From positions 1 to 64,000 of the forward strand of contig NZ_AVPJ01000011.1 of NCBI RefSeq assembly GCF_000768705.1: a stretch of 64,000 bases of DNA, read 5' to 3'. Each line of letters starts with the position of its first letter. Position 1 is the stretch's first letter. Both the position numbers and the translations under genes were made by a program. Source of the DNA: Knoellia sinensis KCTC 19936 (GTDB taxonomy: Bacteria > Actinomycetota > Actinomycetes > Actinomycetales > Dermatophilaceae). Of the stretch, positions 54,578-63,105 are shown piece after piece. The notes under the pieces were generated by a model, which worked only from the letters and a program-made list of their open reading frames with translations, had not been told where the DNA came from and did no database searches.

Positions 54578-55693
54578 TCACGCGTAGAAGGCGCGGATCG
54601 CTTCGGCCAGTTCTGCCGGAACCTCCATCGAGGCGAAGTGGCCGCCCTTGGGGTGCTCGGTCCACGACACGATGTTGGTGTTGTCGCGCTCGGCGAAGGG
54701 CCGCATCGAGCGGAAGTCGTCGGCGAAGACCGCGACACCGATCGCGCCCTCGTTGACGCGCGCCTCAACCGACTTCTCGGTGAAGTAGTAGCGACTCGCA
54801 GCCGCGCTGCTGTTGGTGAACCAGTAGAGGCTCACCTGGGTGAGGACCTGGTCGCGCGTCAGGGTCGCCGTGCCGTTGCCGAAGTTCTCGAAGAGCTCGT
54901 TGTAGGCGAGCTGCCCGACCGGTGAGTCGCTGAGGGCTGCCGAAATCGTCTGCGGCCGTGAGGCATTCATCTGCGCAAAGCCGTTGACCGTCTGGAACCA
55001 GCCGGCGAACTCGAGAGCCGCGTAGTCGGCCGGCGTCATGGTCTCGAACTCGGTCGGGTCGCCCGATGGGAACGCGAAGAGCTGCAGCACGTGCGCCCCG
55101 AGGAAGCCCTCCGGTGCCTGCATCGCGAGCTCACGCGACACCATCGCGCCGTTGTCGGATCCGTGGGCGCCGTAGGACTCATAGCCGAGGCCACGCATCA
55201 GGGCGTCCCACGTGCGCGCGACCCTTGCGGTGTCCCACTCGCCGTCCGAGAGCGGCTGGCTGAAGCCGATGCCGGGGAGGGTCGGGATGACGAGGTGAAA
55301 CGTGTCGGTGAGGTGAGGGATGAGATCGAGGAAGTCGACGAAGGAGCCGGGGTAGGTGTGGCAGAGCAGCAGCGGCGTGGCGTCCTCGTTGGCCGAGCGG
55401 ACGTGGAGGACGTGGATCGTCTGACCGTCGATCTCGGTGAGGAACTGAGGATGGGCATTCATCGCCTTCTCCTGGGCTCGCCAGTCGAAGCCGTCCTGCC
55501 AGTGGTCGACCATCGTGCGCAGGTAGGAGACCGGGGCGCCGTGGGTCCAGTCCTCGGTGCCGGTCTCGGTGGTCGGCTCGGCTGCGAAGCGGGTCCGGGC
55601 GAGGCGGCTCTGGAGGTCGTCGAGCTCGGACTGCGGGAGCGCGACGGTGAACGGGCGGAGGGACAGGGCCTGGGTCTTCTGGTTGGTGTCCAT
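54578..55693 (-). CDS. Epoxide hydrolase
   Basis: A 371-residue alpha/beta-hydrolase-fold epoxide hydrolase. The N-terminal EHN domain (about 10-115: LRPFTVALPQSELDDLQSRL through DGQTIHVLH) is followed by the oxyanion motif CHTYPGS (usually HGWPGS), nucleophile Asp180 in AHGSDNGAMVS, and His352 in PKGGHFASME. It opens an epoxide to a diol in the cytoplasm, probably for detoxification. It is divergent from a WYL-domain regulator across 83 bases; a ten-base palindrome GTTCCGGAAC at 55712 lies in the gap. Confidence 0.92.
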   Translation of the reverse strand: MDTNQKTQALSLRPFTVALPQSELDDLQSRLARTRFAAEPTTETGTEDWTHGAPVSYLRTMVDHWQDGFDWRAQEKAMNAHPQFLTEIDGQTIHVLHVRSANEDATPLLLCHTYPGSFVDFLDLIPHLTDTFHLVIPTLPGIGFSQPLSDGEWDTARVARTWDALMRGLGYESYGAHGSDNGAMVSRELAMQAPEGFLGAHVLQLFAFPSGDPTEFETMTPADYAALEFAGWFQTVNGFAQMNASRPQTISAALSDSPVGQLAYNELFENFGNGTATLTRDQVLTQVSLYWFTNSSAAASRYYFTEKSVEARVNEGAIGVAVFADDFRSMRPFAERDNTNIVSWTEHPKGGHFASMEVPAELAEAIRAFYA

Positions 55694-55711
55694 GGAAGGA
55701 CCGTATGAGGG

Positions 55712-55721
55712 GTTCCGGAAC
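55712..55721. promoter_or_regulatory. Palindrome in the epoxide hydrolase/WYL promoter
   Basis: GTTCCGGAAC, a perfect ten-base palindrome, 19 bases upstream of the epoxide hydrolase start. It is a candidate operator for the divergent WYL regulator; evidence is position and symmetry only. Confidence 0.35.
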
Positions 55722-55776
55722 GATGCATTCCTATTTATTCTGAGCTGCGAAAGAACTTCTGGAAGGAGAAGTGCTT

Positions 55777-56760
55777 GTGCTCCAGACATCGGCGCGACTG
55801 CTCGCCATGCTCGGCCAGCTGCAGGCGCGTGACATCGTCTCGGGCACCGAACTCGCGGCGCGCCTCGACGTGGGCGAGCGCACGATCCGCAAGGACATCG
55901 AGCGACTGCGCGAACTCGGCTACCCGATCGACTCGGTGCGTGGGCCGGCCGGTGGCTATCGGTTCGGCGAACACGGCCGGATGCCGCCTCTGCTCCTTGA
56001 ACCGGACGAGGCCGTCGCCGTCGCCGTGGGGCTCGGATCCGTCGCCACGGTGCGGGGTATCGAGGAGTCGAGCGCTCTTGCCCTGGCCAAGTTGGAACAT
56101 GTCTTGCCCGACCGGCTGCGTCGGCGGGTGCGAGCCCTCCACGAGAGCACCGAGGTCGGGCCGGTCAACACCGGCACCAACGTCGAGGCGCCTCCGGTTG
56201 ACGTCGCCCTCCTCGCTGAGCTGGCGGCCGCCGTTCGTGACCGAGAGGGCCTGCGGTTCGACTACCAGCCCGGCGGGCGCGAGGACGCGGAGGAGCGGGT
56301 CGAGGCCGACCCCTATCGGCTCGTGAGCTGGCAGGAACGGTGGTACGTCGTGGCGCGGCGACGACCCACGGGCCAGTGGCAGGCGTTCCGGGCTGATTGG
56401 CTGGCGCTCCGGACGCCCAGCGCTGGACGATTCGTCGCGAATCCCCTTGAGGGAGGCGACTACTCGGCCTTCGTCCTGCGCGATGTCGCGTTCTCGGGGT
56501 GGAGTGTCCACTGTCGGATCGCCGTCGACGCGCCCGCCGCCGAGGTGCTCTCGCGCATCAACCCGACCGTGGGAGTCGTCGAGACCATCGACGACACGCA
56601 CTCCGTCCTCGTCACGGGCGGTGACAGTGTCGAGGTCGTGGCGGTGTGGATCGGGATGCTCGGGCTCGACTTCCACATCAGCGAGCCGCCCGAACTCGTC
56701 GAGCACCTGCGTGTGTTGAGCCATCGCTATGCAAGGGCGACCCCGGCACAGGCAGACTGA
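55777..56760 (+). CDS. YafY-type WYL-domain transcriptional regulator
   Basis: A 327-residue regulator. Residues about 1-60 form a DeoR-like winged helix (LQTSARLLAMLGQLQARDIV, AARLDVGERTIRKDIERLRE, GYPIDSVRGPAGGYRF). The WYL domain (about 140-225) reads LRFDYQPGGREDAEERVEADPYRLVSWQERWYVVA, and a WCX-like C-terminal domain follows. WYL proteins sense small ligands or nucleic acids. GTG at 55777 is chosen because GGAAGGAG ends eight bases before it; a GTG at 55771 is too close to that site. It probably controls the divergent epoxide hydrolase. Confidence 0.87.
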   Translation: MLQTSARLLAMLGQLQARDIVSGTELAARLDVGERTIRKDIERLRELGYPIDSVRGPAGGYRFGEHGRMPPLLLEPDEAVAVAVGLGSVATVRGIEESSALALAKLEHVLPDRLRRRVRALHESTEVGPVNTGTNVEAPPVDVALLAELAAAVRDREGLRFDYQPGGREDAEERVEADPYRLVSWQERWYVVARRRPTGQWQAFRADWLALRTPSAGRFVANPLEGGDYSAFVLRDVAFSGWSVHCRIAVDAPAAEVLSRINPTVGVVETIDDTHSVLVTGGDSVEVVAVWIGMLGLDFHISEPPELVEHLRVLSHRYARATPAQAD

Positions 56761-56802
56761 GGCGAGCACACGGCATACGAAATCTGCCCCTGCCGGAACC
56801 GT

Positions 56803-57255
56803 TCAGAGCGGCAGCGGCCGGTCCGCCACGACGCTCTTCATCACGAGCGTCGAACTGAGCCGCTGGACGCCGGGCAGCGCCGTGATCTGCTCGTCATACA
56901 GGGTCTGGAACGCCGGCAGATCACGTGCGACCACCTGCAACAGGTAGTCGGGGTCCCCGAAAAGTCGCTGGGCCCGGATGACCTGCGGGATCTCTCCGAC
57001 GGCTGACTCGAAGCCCACCACGGTGTCCCGGTCTGCCGCCGCCATGGTGACGAAGACCAGTGCTTCGAACGTGAGGCCCAACGCGTGGGCATCGAGGTGG
57101 GCGCGGTAGCCGCCGATCACGCCAGAACCCTCGAGAGCCTTGAGTCGACGGTGGGTGGGGGACACGCTGAGCCGGATCCGATCAGCGATCTCGGTGATGC
57201 TCAGCCGCCCGTCAACTTGCAGCTCGGCAAGGATCTTCTTGTCCACGGCGTCCAT
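56803..57255 (-). CDS. Lrp/AsnC-family transcriptional regulator
   Basis: A 150-residue Lrp-type regulator. Helix-turn-helix: AVDKKILAELQVDGRLSITE, IADRIRLSVSPTHRRLKALE, GSGVIGGYRAHLDAHALG. The RAM ligand domain follows (FEALVFVTMAAADRDTVVGF, GDPDYLLQVVARDLPAFQTL, GVQRLSSTLVMKSVV). It is divergent from a LysE-type exporter, the standard pairing for amino-acid export control; the ligand is probably an amino acid. The convergent WYL gene ends 42 bases away, with one ACGGCATAC (56770) in that gap. Confidence 0.93.
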   Translation of the reverse strand: MDAVDKKILAELQVDGRLSITEIADRIRLSVSPTHRRLKALEGSGVIGGYRAHLDAHALGLTFEALVFVTMAAADRDTVVGFESAVGEIPQVIRAQRLFGDPDYLLQVVARDLPAFQTLYDEQITALPGVQRLSSTLVMKSVVADRPLPL

Positions 57256-57382
57256 GAGGTCGATTCTCCCTCAAGAGCGCCTGTGTGTGGCAGAACTTGG
57301 AATCGCTTTTGGGGTGGTCGTCAATAACCTTCCATCAGGTGTCGGATCACCCGGATCCGGACCAGCGAAGGCAGGAGCGACC

Positions 57383-58015
57383 GTGGCACTGAGCAGCATC
57401 ACGGCTTTCTGGGCGGTGTCGATCCTCCTCGTCCTCACGCCAGGGGCCGAGTGGGCGTACGCGATCAGCGCGGGGCTGCGGCACCGCAGTGTCCTACCGG
57501 CAGTGGGGGGAATGCTGTCCGGTCACCTCCTCGCGACTGCCCTGGTGGCCGCGGGCCTCGCGGCGGCGATCTCGCGCTCGCCCCTCGTCCTGGCGGCCCT
57601 CACCGCGACCGGTGCTGCCTATCTCGTCTGGCTGGGCGTCTCGACCCTGACTCAGGAGGCGCCCCACCCTGCCGACCTTGCGAGCGGCCCCGTGACGGAG
57701 GAGTCCACCTGGTCTCGGCAGCTCGTGAAGGGCCTGGGCGTGAGCGGGCTCAACCCCAAGGTGTTCCTGCTCTTCCTCGCGCTGCTTCCCCAGTTCGTCC
57801 AGCCGCAGCAGCCAGCGTCCGTGCCGGTCCAGATCGCGGCGCTCGGAATCCTCCACGTCGCTACCTGTGCGGTGGTCTACATCGCGGTCGCCGTCGGTGC
57901 GAAGCGGGTCCTGCGCGCGAGGCCGCGGGCCGCGATGGTCGTGACCCGGATCTCCGGTGTGGTCATGGTGGCAATGGGGGTGTTCCTGCTCGTCGAGCAG
58001 GTCCTGCACGCGTGA
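57383..58015 (+). CDS. LysE/RhtB-family amino-acid exporter
   Basis: A 210-residue membrane transporter with six helices. It opens ITAFWAVSILLVLTPGAEWAYAISAGLRHR, containing the family motif (TPG-x-(D/E)) and the conserved GLRHG-like turn, then GGMLSGHLLATALVAAGLAA and, after a hydrophilic loop, KGLGVSGLNPKVFLLFLALLPQFV. It exports an amino acid or analogue. AGGAG precedes the GTG. The divergent Lrp-type regulator is its likely controller. Confidence 0.93.
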   Translation: MALSSITAFWAVSILLVLTPGAEWAYAISAGLRHRSVLPAVGGMLSGHLLATALVAAGLAAAISRSPLVLAALTATGAAYLVWLGVSTLTQEAPHPADLASGPVTEESTWSRQLVKGLGVSGLNPKVFLLFLALLPQFVQPQQPASVPVQIAALGILHVATCAVVYIAVAVGAKRVLRARPRAAMVVTRISGVVMVAMGVFLLVEQVLHA

Positions 58016-58048
58016 GGGGAAGGCGTTCGAGAGTCAACAGACGAGAAC

Positions 58049-58088
58049 GCGCGTATGCCGTGGGGCTGGGGCCCCACGGCATACGCGC
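58049..58088. terminator. Perfect hairpin between LysE and LVIVD genes
   Basis: Eighteen-base arms GCGCGTATGCCGTGGGGC and GCCCCACGGCATACGCGC are separated by four bases. Each carries the dispersed 9-mer (58053-58061 and 58076-58084). It lies between convergent genes. Confidence 0.8.
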
Positions 58089-58107
58089 TTCTTGGTTGGG
58101 TCGGCTC

Positions 58108-59886
58108 CTACAAGGTGCCGACCAGGTCACGGATGGACTGCTGCAGCGCCGGGTGGCTCGAACCGAGCTTCCGGAGTGCGTTGTTCAACTCGGCCACCGA
58201 CGACTTGCCGTTGCCGACGAGCTTCTCGGCCTGGTCGATGTGCTTCCCGACCTGCTTGGCTGTGTTGCCCGACAGGGTGCCGGCCCGCACGGCCTGGTCG
58301 TAGTGCGAGCCGACGACTGCGAAGCTCGGCTCCCACGTCAGCTCGGACTGGAGCTGGGCGTTGAACTCGTCCTGCTTCACCTGCGCCGCCGCCTCGAGCT
58401 CGTTGTCCGACATCTGCGCGCTGCGTGTCAGGGCGAAGGCGTCGAAGCCACGGGCGATCTCGGTGCCGTAGAAGTGGCCGTTGTACCAGTACGTCGACCA
58501 GAATCCGCCGAGGTTGAGACCGGTCGGGTTCGGGCTGTTGATCGCGCCACGGTCGTAGTAGCCGATCTCCTTCGGATTGGCCGCGTCGGTGAAGTCGACG
58601 ACGGACATTCCGCCCTGGTACCACGCCTGGACGAGGATGTCGCGACCCGGGACGGGGACGATGGAGGCGTTGTGCGCGACGCAGTTCTGGGTGGAGTCCT
58701 GCGGCACCGGCAGCTTGTAGTAGCTCTTGAACTGCATCTTGCCGTTCACGATCTCGAAGATCGCGTCCGCGCCCCACTCCTTCCTGTCGGTCGGCCGGCA
58801 GCGGGGGGAGGTGCCGCCGCCCCACTCGTCCGTGAAGATGACCTTCGACCCGTCGTTGCTGAACGTCGCCGAGTGCCAGTAGGAGAAGTTCGGGTCGGCG
58901 ACCGCGTCGAGCCGCTTCGGGTTCACCGGATCCGAGATGTCGAGCAGCACGCCGTTGCCCTGGCACGCGCCGGCGGCCACACCGAGTTCGGGGAAGGCCG
59001 TGATGTCGTGGCACGTGTTCGTGTTGGGCAACGGGCCGTAGGGAACGCCCGATGGGTGCAGTGCGCCCGGGAGGGTGTTCTGGAGTCCGTTGAAGGCGCC
59101 GGTGGCGGCATCGGTGAAGATCCGCGGCTGGCTGACAATGCTGGCGGTCTGGGGTGCCGCGAGCGGGACCTTGATGACGTCGATCCGCCACTGCGTCGGA
59201 TTGCCGGTCGTGACCGGGGCGGCCGTCAGGGCGGCGTTTTGGCAGCCGGCCAGCTCGGTCGCGGAGCGCACGCCGGCGGTGCCGGAGTTGTAGACGTAGA
59301 TGTTGTTCGGGTCATCGGGATCGGTGACGAGGGTGTGGGTGTGCGACCCACGGCAGGTCTGCACGCCGGGAAGCTGCTTCGGGCTGCTCATGTTCGAAAT
59401 GTCGAAGATGCGCACCCCCCGGAAGCGTTGTGCTTCGGAGCCCGCGGGTACGCCCTGCGTGCCGCAGTCGATCCGGCCGCGACCCTCCTCGACCGACATG
59501 AAGAGCAGGTCGCCGAAGACCGAGACGTCACCCTGACCGCCCGGGCAGACGAACGAACTCGCCAGCACCGGTGCCTTCGGGTCCTTGAGGTCGTAGACCT
59601 GGAAGCCGTTGAACGAGCCGACGACCGCCTTGTCGCCGGTGAAGGCCAGGTCGGAGTTGACGAAGCCGAAGTTGCCGGGAGCCGCGTCGAACGGTGCCAC
59701 CCGGGGCGTGTTCTTGAGCAGTTGGACATTGCTGCTCGCATCGGAATAGGGGAAGTAGCCGGGGGCAAGACCGGGCCTCGGGTCGACCGCGGCGGTGGCC
59801 ACGGCCGGGACGAGGGCCACGGCGGCCGCGATGGCGGCCGTCATGGCGATCTTGCGCGTGCGGCTTCGAGCAGAGAGGACAGCCAC
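58108..59886 (-). CDS. Secreted LVIVD-repeat protein with C-terminal FIMAH-like domain
   Basis: A 592-residue exported protein. A Sec signal peptide (about residues 1-32, AVATAAVDP cleavage region) is followed by a beta-propeller-like domain with repeated LVIVD-type blocks: FNGFQVYDLKDPKAPVLASS, VRIFDISNMSSPKQLPG, VLLDISDPVNPKRLDAVADP, MSVVDFTDAANPKEIGYYDR. The last 60 residues (GTLSGNTAKQVGKHIDQAEK, then AVAELNNAL-like helix) resemble the FIMAH small helical module. Four or more cysteines could form disulfides. The function is unknown; binding of metal or wall components is possible. GTG start. It is divergent from a DUF305 gene. Confidence 0.85.
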   Translation of the reverse strand: MAVLSARSRTRKIAMTAAIAAAVALVPAVATAAVDPRPGLAPGYFPYSDASSNVQLLKNTPRVAPFDAAPGNFGFVNSDLAFTGDKAVVGSFNGFQVYDLKDPKAPVLASSFVCPGGQGDVSVFGDLLFMSVEEGRGRIDCGTQGVPAGSEAQRFRGVRIFDISNMSSPKQLPGVQTCRGSHTHTLVTDPDDPNNIYVYNSGTAGVRSATELAGCQNAALTAAPVTTGNPTQWRIDVIKVPLAAPQTASIVSQPRIFTDAATGAFNGLQNTLPGALHPSGVPYGPLPNTNTCHDITAFPELGVAAGACQGNGVLLDISDPVNPKRLDAVADPNFSYWHSATFSNDGSKVIFTDEWGGGTSPRCRPTDRKEWGADAIFEIVNGKMQFKSYYKLPVPQDSTQNCVAHNASIVPVPGRDILVQAWYQGGMSVVDFTDAANPKEIGYYDRGAINSPNPTGLNLGGFWSTYWYNGHFYGTEIARGFDAFALTRSAQMSDNELEAAAQVKQDEFNAQLQSELTWEPSFAVVGSHYDQAVRAGTLSGNTAKQVGKHIDQAEKLVGNGKSSVAELNNALRKLGSSHPALQQSIRDLVGTL

Positions 59887-60056
59887 AGCAATTCACCAAT
59901 CACTCAGGTGGCCTGGTGCCCGATGAGGCCGAACACGCCGTCGTGGGCCCTAGGATCATGACGAACCTAGTGGTGGATCAACCCCTTTGACCAGAGCTGG
60001 ATTGACCAGCTTTGCGCGGGTCGCGGGTCGCCGCCACTGCCGGATGCGAGGAGTCC

Positions 60057-60806
60057 ATGGACGTCACCAAGGCGACGTATGCCGGTGCCGCGGCACTGCT
60101 GGTGGTCACGACGGGTGCGCTCGCGGTCGCCCTCACCCGCGACGACGACCCTCGGCCTGCACAGGCCGCGCGGCCCACGTCGACCGCTCCCGTCGTCCAG
60201 TTGGGTGCTCCCGGTCAGCCGAACCGGACCCTGTCACCGAACGAGGCGGCCCCGTCGGCCATCGCCCACACCGCTGCGGACGTGGCGTTCATGGAGGGGA
60301 TGGTGGCGCACCACGAGCAGGCACTCGTCATGACGGCCCTCACGCGGACGAACACGAGCAACTCCGATCTGGCCCTCATGGCCGAGCGGATGGATGTCTC
60401 CCAGCGCGATGAGATCGTGCTCCTGCAGAACTGGCTGAAGCAGCACGCCTCGGGATCGGCGGACGCCTCGGGAACAGTGGGGGGCCATGCCGGACACGGT
60501 TCGACGGGCGTCGGCACGCGCAGTGCGACCCCGACGGGCTCCGGGGGAGCCGCCACCCACACGATGCCCGGCATGCTCAGCGATACCGAACTCGCCCAGC
60601 TCCGGTCAGCGAGGGGCGCCGAGTTCGACCGACTCTTCCTTCAATACATGATTCGCCACCACGAGGGCGCGATCGTGATGGTCGAGGAGCTGCTGACGGG
60701 GGGCGAGGGCGGGCAGGCCAGCGATGTCTTCCTCGTGGCTCAGGACATGTCCTCGGACCAGGGGATCGAGATCGCCAAGATGAAGGCGATGCTCGCCGCC
60801 AGGTGA
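60057..60806 (+). CDS. DUF305 domain-containing exported protein
   Basis: A 249-residue protein with an N-terminal membrane anchor or signal (about 8-27) and two DUF305 ferritin-like halves. Each has the family histidine pair: FMEGMVAHHEQALVM (His85-His86) and FLQYMIRHHEGAIVMVEELL. Between them is a Gly/His-rich linker (GGHAGHGS) and a Met-rich THTMPGML segment, features suited to copper binding. GAGGAG precedes the ATG. It is divergent from the LVIVD-repeat gene, with 170 bases between. A copper-related envelope role is plausible given DUF305 precedents, but inferred. Confidence 0.88.
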   Translation: MDVTKATYAGAAALLVVTTGALAVALTRDDDPRPAQAARPTSTAPVVQLGAPGQPNRTLSPNEAAPSAIAHTAADVAFMEGMVAHHEQALVMTALTRTNTSNSDLALMAERMDVSQRDEIVLLQNWLKQHASGSADASGTVGGHAGHGSTGVGTRSATPTGSGGAATHTMPGMLSDTELAQLRSARGAEFDRLFLQYMIRHHEGAIVMVEELLTGGEGGQASDVFLVAQDMSSDQGIEIAKMKAMLAAR

Positions 60807-60967
60807 GGTGTCGGAGTCACCCGGATCGCGGCCCCTCCACCGCGATCGGGCGAACATTCGTGCGCTCCGTCGCGACGCCTCGCGTCGTCAGGGTGTGGCC
60901 CGCCCCGGTAGCCGGTCCGAGGCGGGCCAGTCGTGCGACCGACGTGGGTCGGTCAGTCCCCTGAGCG

Positions 60968-61399
60968 TCAGACCGCCTCGCAGTCGACGGAGTTCGCGCC
61001 CTCGACCCAGGTGTCGATCATCTGGAACGGGAGCTCGGAGCCGGCTTCGAAGTACTCGAGGCCCTTGCCGTTGGCCCCGTTCGGGTTCATGCGGCCGGTG
61101 TGCTTCGGGTCGCCGATGACCATGTCGTCCCGGATCTTGATGCCGACCGGGAGCTTCTCGGCCCGCAGTGCCGCATAGCCTGCGTCCACGGCTTCTGGAC
61201 AGGCGGCGACGTAGCCGTGCTCGAACTGGGCGCCGAGCTCGGCGCTGACCACGAACCAATTCGCACTCACGGGGCCCTTGAGGCTGTACATCGGGATGAA
61301 GCAGTGGTGGGCCATCGCCGGGGCGGCGGCAAGGACGGTCGCGGTCGCCGCGCCGGCGACGGCGAGGCCGGCGCGACGAAGGCTGAGTCGATGGGTCAT
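60968..61399 (-). CDS. Small secreted protein with HHC N-terminus
   Basis: A 143-residue exported protein. The signal peptide ends AAAPAMA, and the predicted mature protein starts HHCFIPMYSLKGP, with adjacent histidines and a cysteine exposed at the N-terminus, a possible metal-binding site. Two more cysteines (VAACPEA and VDCEAV) could pair. I do not recognise a family. GGAGGAACGC upstream of the ATG is a strong ribosome site. It lies close to the DUF305 and LVIVD genes, so it may share an extracellular copper- or wall-related role; this is inference from position only. Confidence 0.72.
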   Translation of the reverse strand: MTHRLSLRRAGLAVAGAATATVLAAAPAMAHHCFIPMYSLKGPVSANWFVVSAELGAQFEHGYVAACPEAVDAGYAALRAEKLPVGIKIRDDMVIGDPKHTGRMNPNGANGKGLEYFEAGSELPFQMIDTWVEGANSVDCEAV

Positions 61400-61595
61400 G
61401 CGTTCCTCCTGCTGAGTGGTTGATGCGGTGCCTGTGCAAGCAAGCACACCGCGTTGAGCCGGGCAGGCGCATCGCTCTCAAGGCTGATCGTGGTCATCCT
61501 CAAGGCCAGTGCGCCTCGTCCTCAGAGTGGTTGGACCGGTGTCCCGGACGACAGGGGCGCCTGTCCCGACGTTCCGGGAATCCAGCCCGTTCGAA

Positions 61596-61609
61596 GTGGA
61601 CCTGTCCAC
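61596..61609. promoter_or_regulatory. Palindrome upstream of the ACT-domain gene
   Basis: GTGGAC-CT-GTCCAC is a perfect palindrome 47 bases before the ACT-domain gene, just upstream of its presumed promoter (TACGAT at 61642-61647). It is a candidate operator. A second, shorter inverted repeat, GACAGG...CCTGTC, lies about 40 bases further upstream. Confidence 0.4.
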
Positions 61610-61655
61610 GTCGGAGACCTGATCGCCGGCGGCGAACCGTCGCTACGATCGGGTG

Positions 61656-62189
61656 ATGACCACGACACTCGTTCTGTCCGTTATCGGTGACGACCGTGCC
61701 GGACTCGTCAAGGCCCTCGCCGACGTCATCGAGGAGGGCGGTGGCAACTGGGAGCGCAGCCACCTGAGCGAGCTCGCCAGCAAATTCGCGGGCATCGTCG
61801 TGGTCACCGTGCCCGAGGGGCGTGCCGACGCCCTGCGCGATGCTCTCGCCCCACTCGAGGGTCTCCTCGACGTCACGGTCCATGACGGTGGATCTCCCAT
61901 TGACGAGGGCGACCGTCAGGAGGTGCGGGTCGAACTCCTCGGCAACGACCAGCCGGGCATCGTCGGTGCCGTGTCCGGTGTCCTGGCCCAGCACGGCCTG
62001 AGCGTGGCCGAGCTCGTCAGCACCACGCGGGATGCGCCGATGGCAGGCGGTCGGCTGTTCGAGGCGATCGCCGTTGCGACCGTGCCGGAAGGCGGCGACC
62101 TCGAGGCGCTGCAGGCCGACCTCGAGCAGCTGGCCACCGAGATCGTTGTTGACCTGACCCTCAGCCCCCACGACGACGAGAGCGACTGA
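61656..62189 (+). CDS. Tandem ACT-domain protein, GcvR-like
   Basis: A 177-residue protein of two ACT domains, like the glycine cleavage repressor GcvR. The first is VLSVIGDDRAGLVKALADVI, EEGGGNWERSHLSELASKFA, GIVVVTVPEG; the second VRVELLGNDQPGIVGAVSGV, LAQHGLSVAELVSTTRDAPM. ACT domains bind amino acids, often glycine or serine, and regulate partner proteins. There is no DNA-binding domain. TACGAT sits about nine bases before the ATG, so the mRNA is probably leaderless. No glycine cleavage genes are in the window. Confidence 0.87.
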   Translation: MTTTLVLSVIGDDRAGLVKALADVIEEGGGNWERSHLSELASKFAGIVVVTVPEGRADALRDALAPLEGLLDVTVHDGGSPIDEGDRQEVRVELLGNDQPGIVGAVSGVLAQHGLSVAELVSTTRDAPMAGGRLFEAIAVATVPEGGDLEALQADLEQLATEIVVDLTLSPHDDESD

Positions 62190-62211
62190 GTCAGCTCCGG
62201 GGGACTCGCGC

Positions 62212-62323
62212 AACGTCAGCGTGAGCGGCTGCTCTTGCGACCGTTGGCGCTGACGTTGCTGGTATGCCGTGTGCTTGCGTCAGCGTGAGGGGCTGCTCTA
62301 GCGACCATTGGCACTGACGTTGC
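62212..62323. repeat. Two tandem copies of a 46-base hairpin repeat
   Basis: Copies at 62214-62259 and 62278-62323 differ at only a few positions (CAGCGTGAGCGGCTGCTC against CAGCGTGAGGGGCTGCTC). The first is itself an inverted repeat, AACGTCAGCG...CGCTGACGTT (62212-62257). One GTATGCCGT (62262) lies between them. They fill the gap between two convergent genes and may act as terminators. Confidence 0.75.
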
Positions 62324-62334
62324 GGCTGTGGCCG

Positions 62335-62955
62335 TCAGAGCATGCGGCGCAGGTGTCCGTGCCGGGCGTGCACGAGGTGGAGCCCGACGTGGACGGCGAC
62401 GGCCGCGAAGAACACGTAGTGCGTGGCGATGTGCAGCGAGAGCCAGTCGTATCCGCCGAACAGGAGCAGGAGTCCGCTGGCCGGGATCACGAAACACAGG
62501 CCCAGGAGGACCTTCTCGGTGATGCCTGCGATGGTCCGCGCCGTTCCGCCGAGGTAGGGCGCCCAGGGTGGCAGGCCTGTGCGACGCCACAGCACGCGTG
62601 CGAGACCGAGCCCCATGATGAGGACCCCGAGGGCGACGTGCAACAACGGTAGGGATGGGTCGGTCGGACGGTTGAGGCTGTCGCGCACGAACGAGTCCTC
62701 GGCGTCGTCCTCACGCGCGTCGAGTTCGTCCTCGAGCCGGTCGGCCTCGGCCCTTGCCGCGTCGCGTGCGGCACCGTCGAGATTCTCGGCCTGCGCGTCG
62801 AGTTGCTCGATGCGCGCCTGCTCCGCGGGGAAGGCGACGTCGGCGGGCTCCATGTTCTTGCCCACCCAGAACTGAGCAACGATCGCCAGCACCGTCGTCC
62901 AGTGCAGGATCTTGGACACGAGTCCGTAGCCGTGCTCTCCGTTGCGCCAGTGCAC
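62335..62955 (-). CDS. Cytochrome b561-type membrane protein with charged insertion
   Basis: A 206-residue di-haem cytochrome b/b561 of the inner membrane with four helices. Haem-ligand histidines are likely in KILHWTTVLAIVAQF (TM1), LLHVALGVLIMGLGLARVLW (TM2) and the last two helices (LHIATHYVFFAAVAVHVGLH). Between TM1 and TM2 is an unusual insertion of about 50 residues (44-93) rich in Glu, Asp, Ala and Arg, probably a coiled coil, which typical CybB proteins lack. It probably moves electrons between quinol and a partner. GTG start. The region downstream holds the tandem hairpins. Confidence 0.83.
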   Translation of the reverse strand: MHWRNGEHGYGLVSKILHWTTVLAIVAQFWVGKNMEPADVAFPAEQARIEQLDAQAENLDGAARDAARAEADRLEDELDAREDDAEDSFVRDSLNRPTDPSLPLLHVALGVLIMGLGLARVLWRRTGLPPWAPYLGGTARTIAGITEKVLLGLCFVIPASGLLLLFGGYDWLSLHIATHYVFFAAVAVHVGLHLVHARHGHLRRML

Positions 62956-63009
62956 CCCTCGACGATAGCGAGGTCGGGGACCTCACGGCGATGCTCCAGA
63001 GAACGCCGT

Positions 63010-63075
63010 GGGTCGGGGGCTGTGTGATGGGTCGGGGCTACCGGGCGCCCCGACCCATCACACAACCCCCGACCC
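63010..63075. terminator. Very long hairpin upstream of the cytochrome gene
   Basis: Twenty-eight-base arms (63010-63037 and 63048-63075) pair fully apart from one position that can form G-U, over a ten-base loop. The arms contain GTGTGATGGGTCGGGG and its complement. It lies downstream of the flavoprotein gene on the minus strand and probably terminates it. Confidence 0.75.
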
Positions 63076-63105
63076 GTGGCCACGTCCGCCGCCGAGTCGG
63101 GAGAG

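Noticed and set aside
57451-59961. An 836-codon plus-strand frame across the LysE and LVIVD genes
   Set aside because: It overlaps two well-supported genes and has no recognisable domain or ribosome site.
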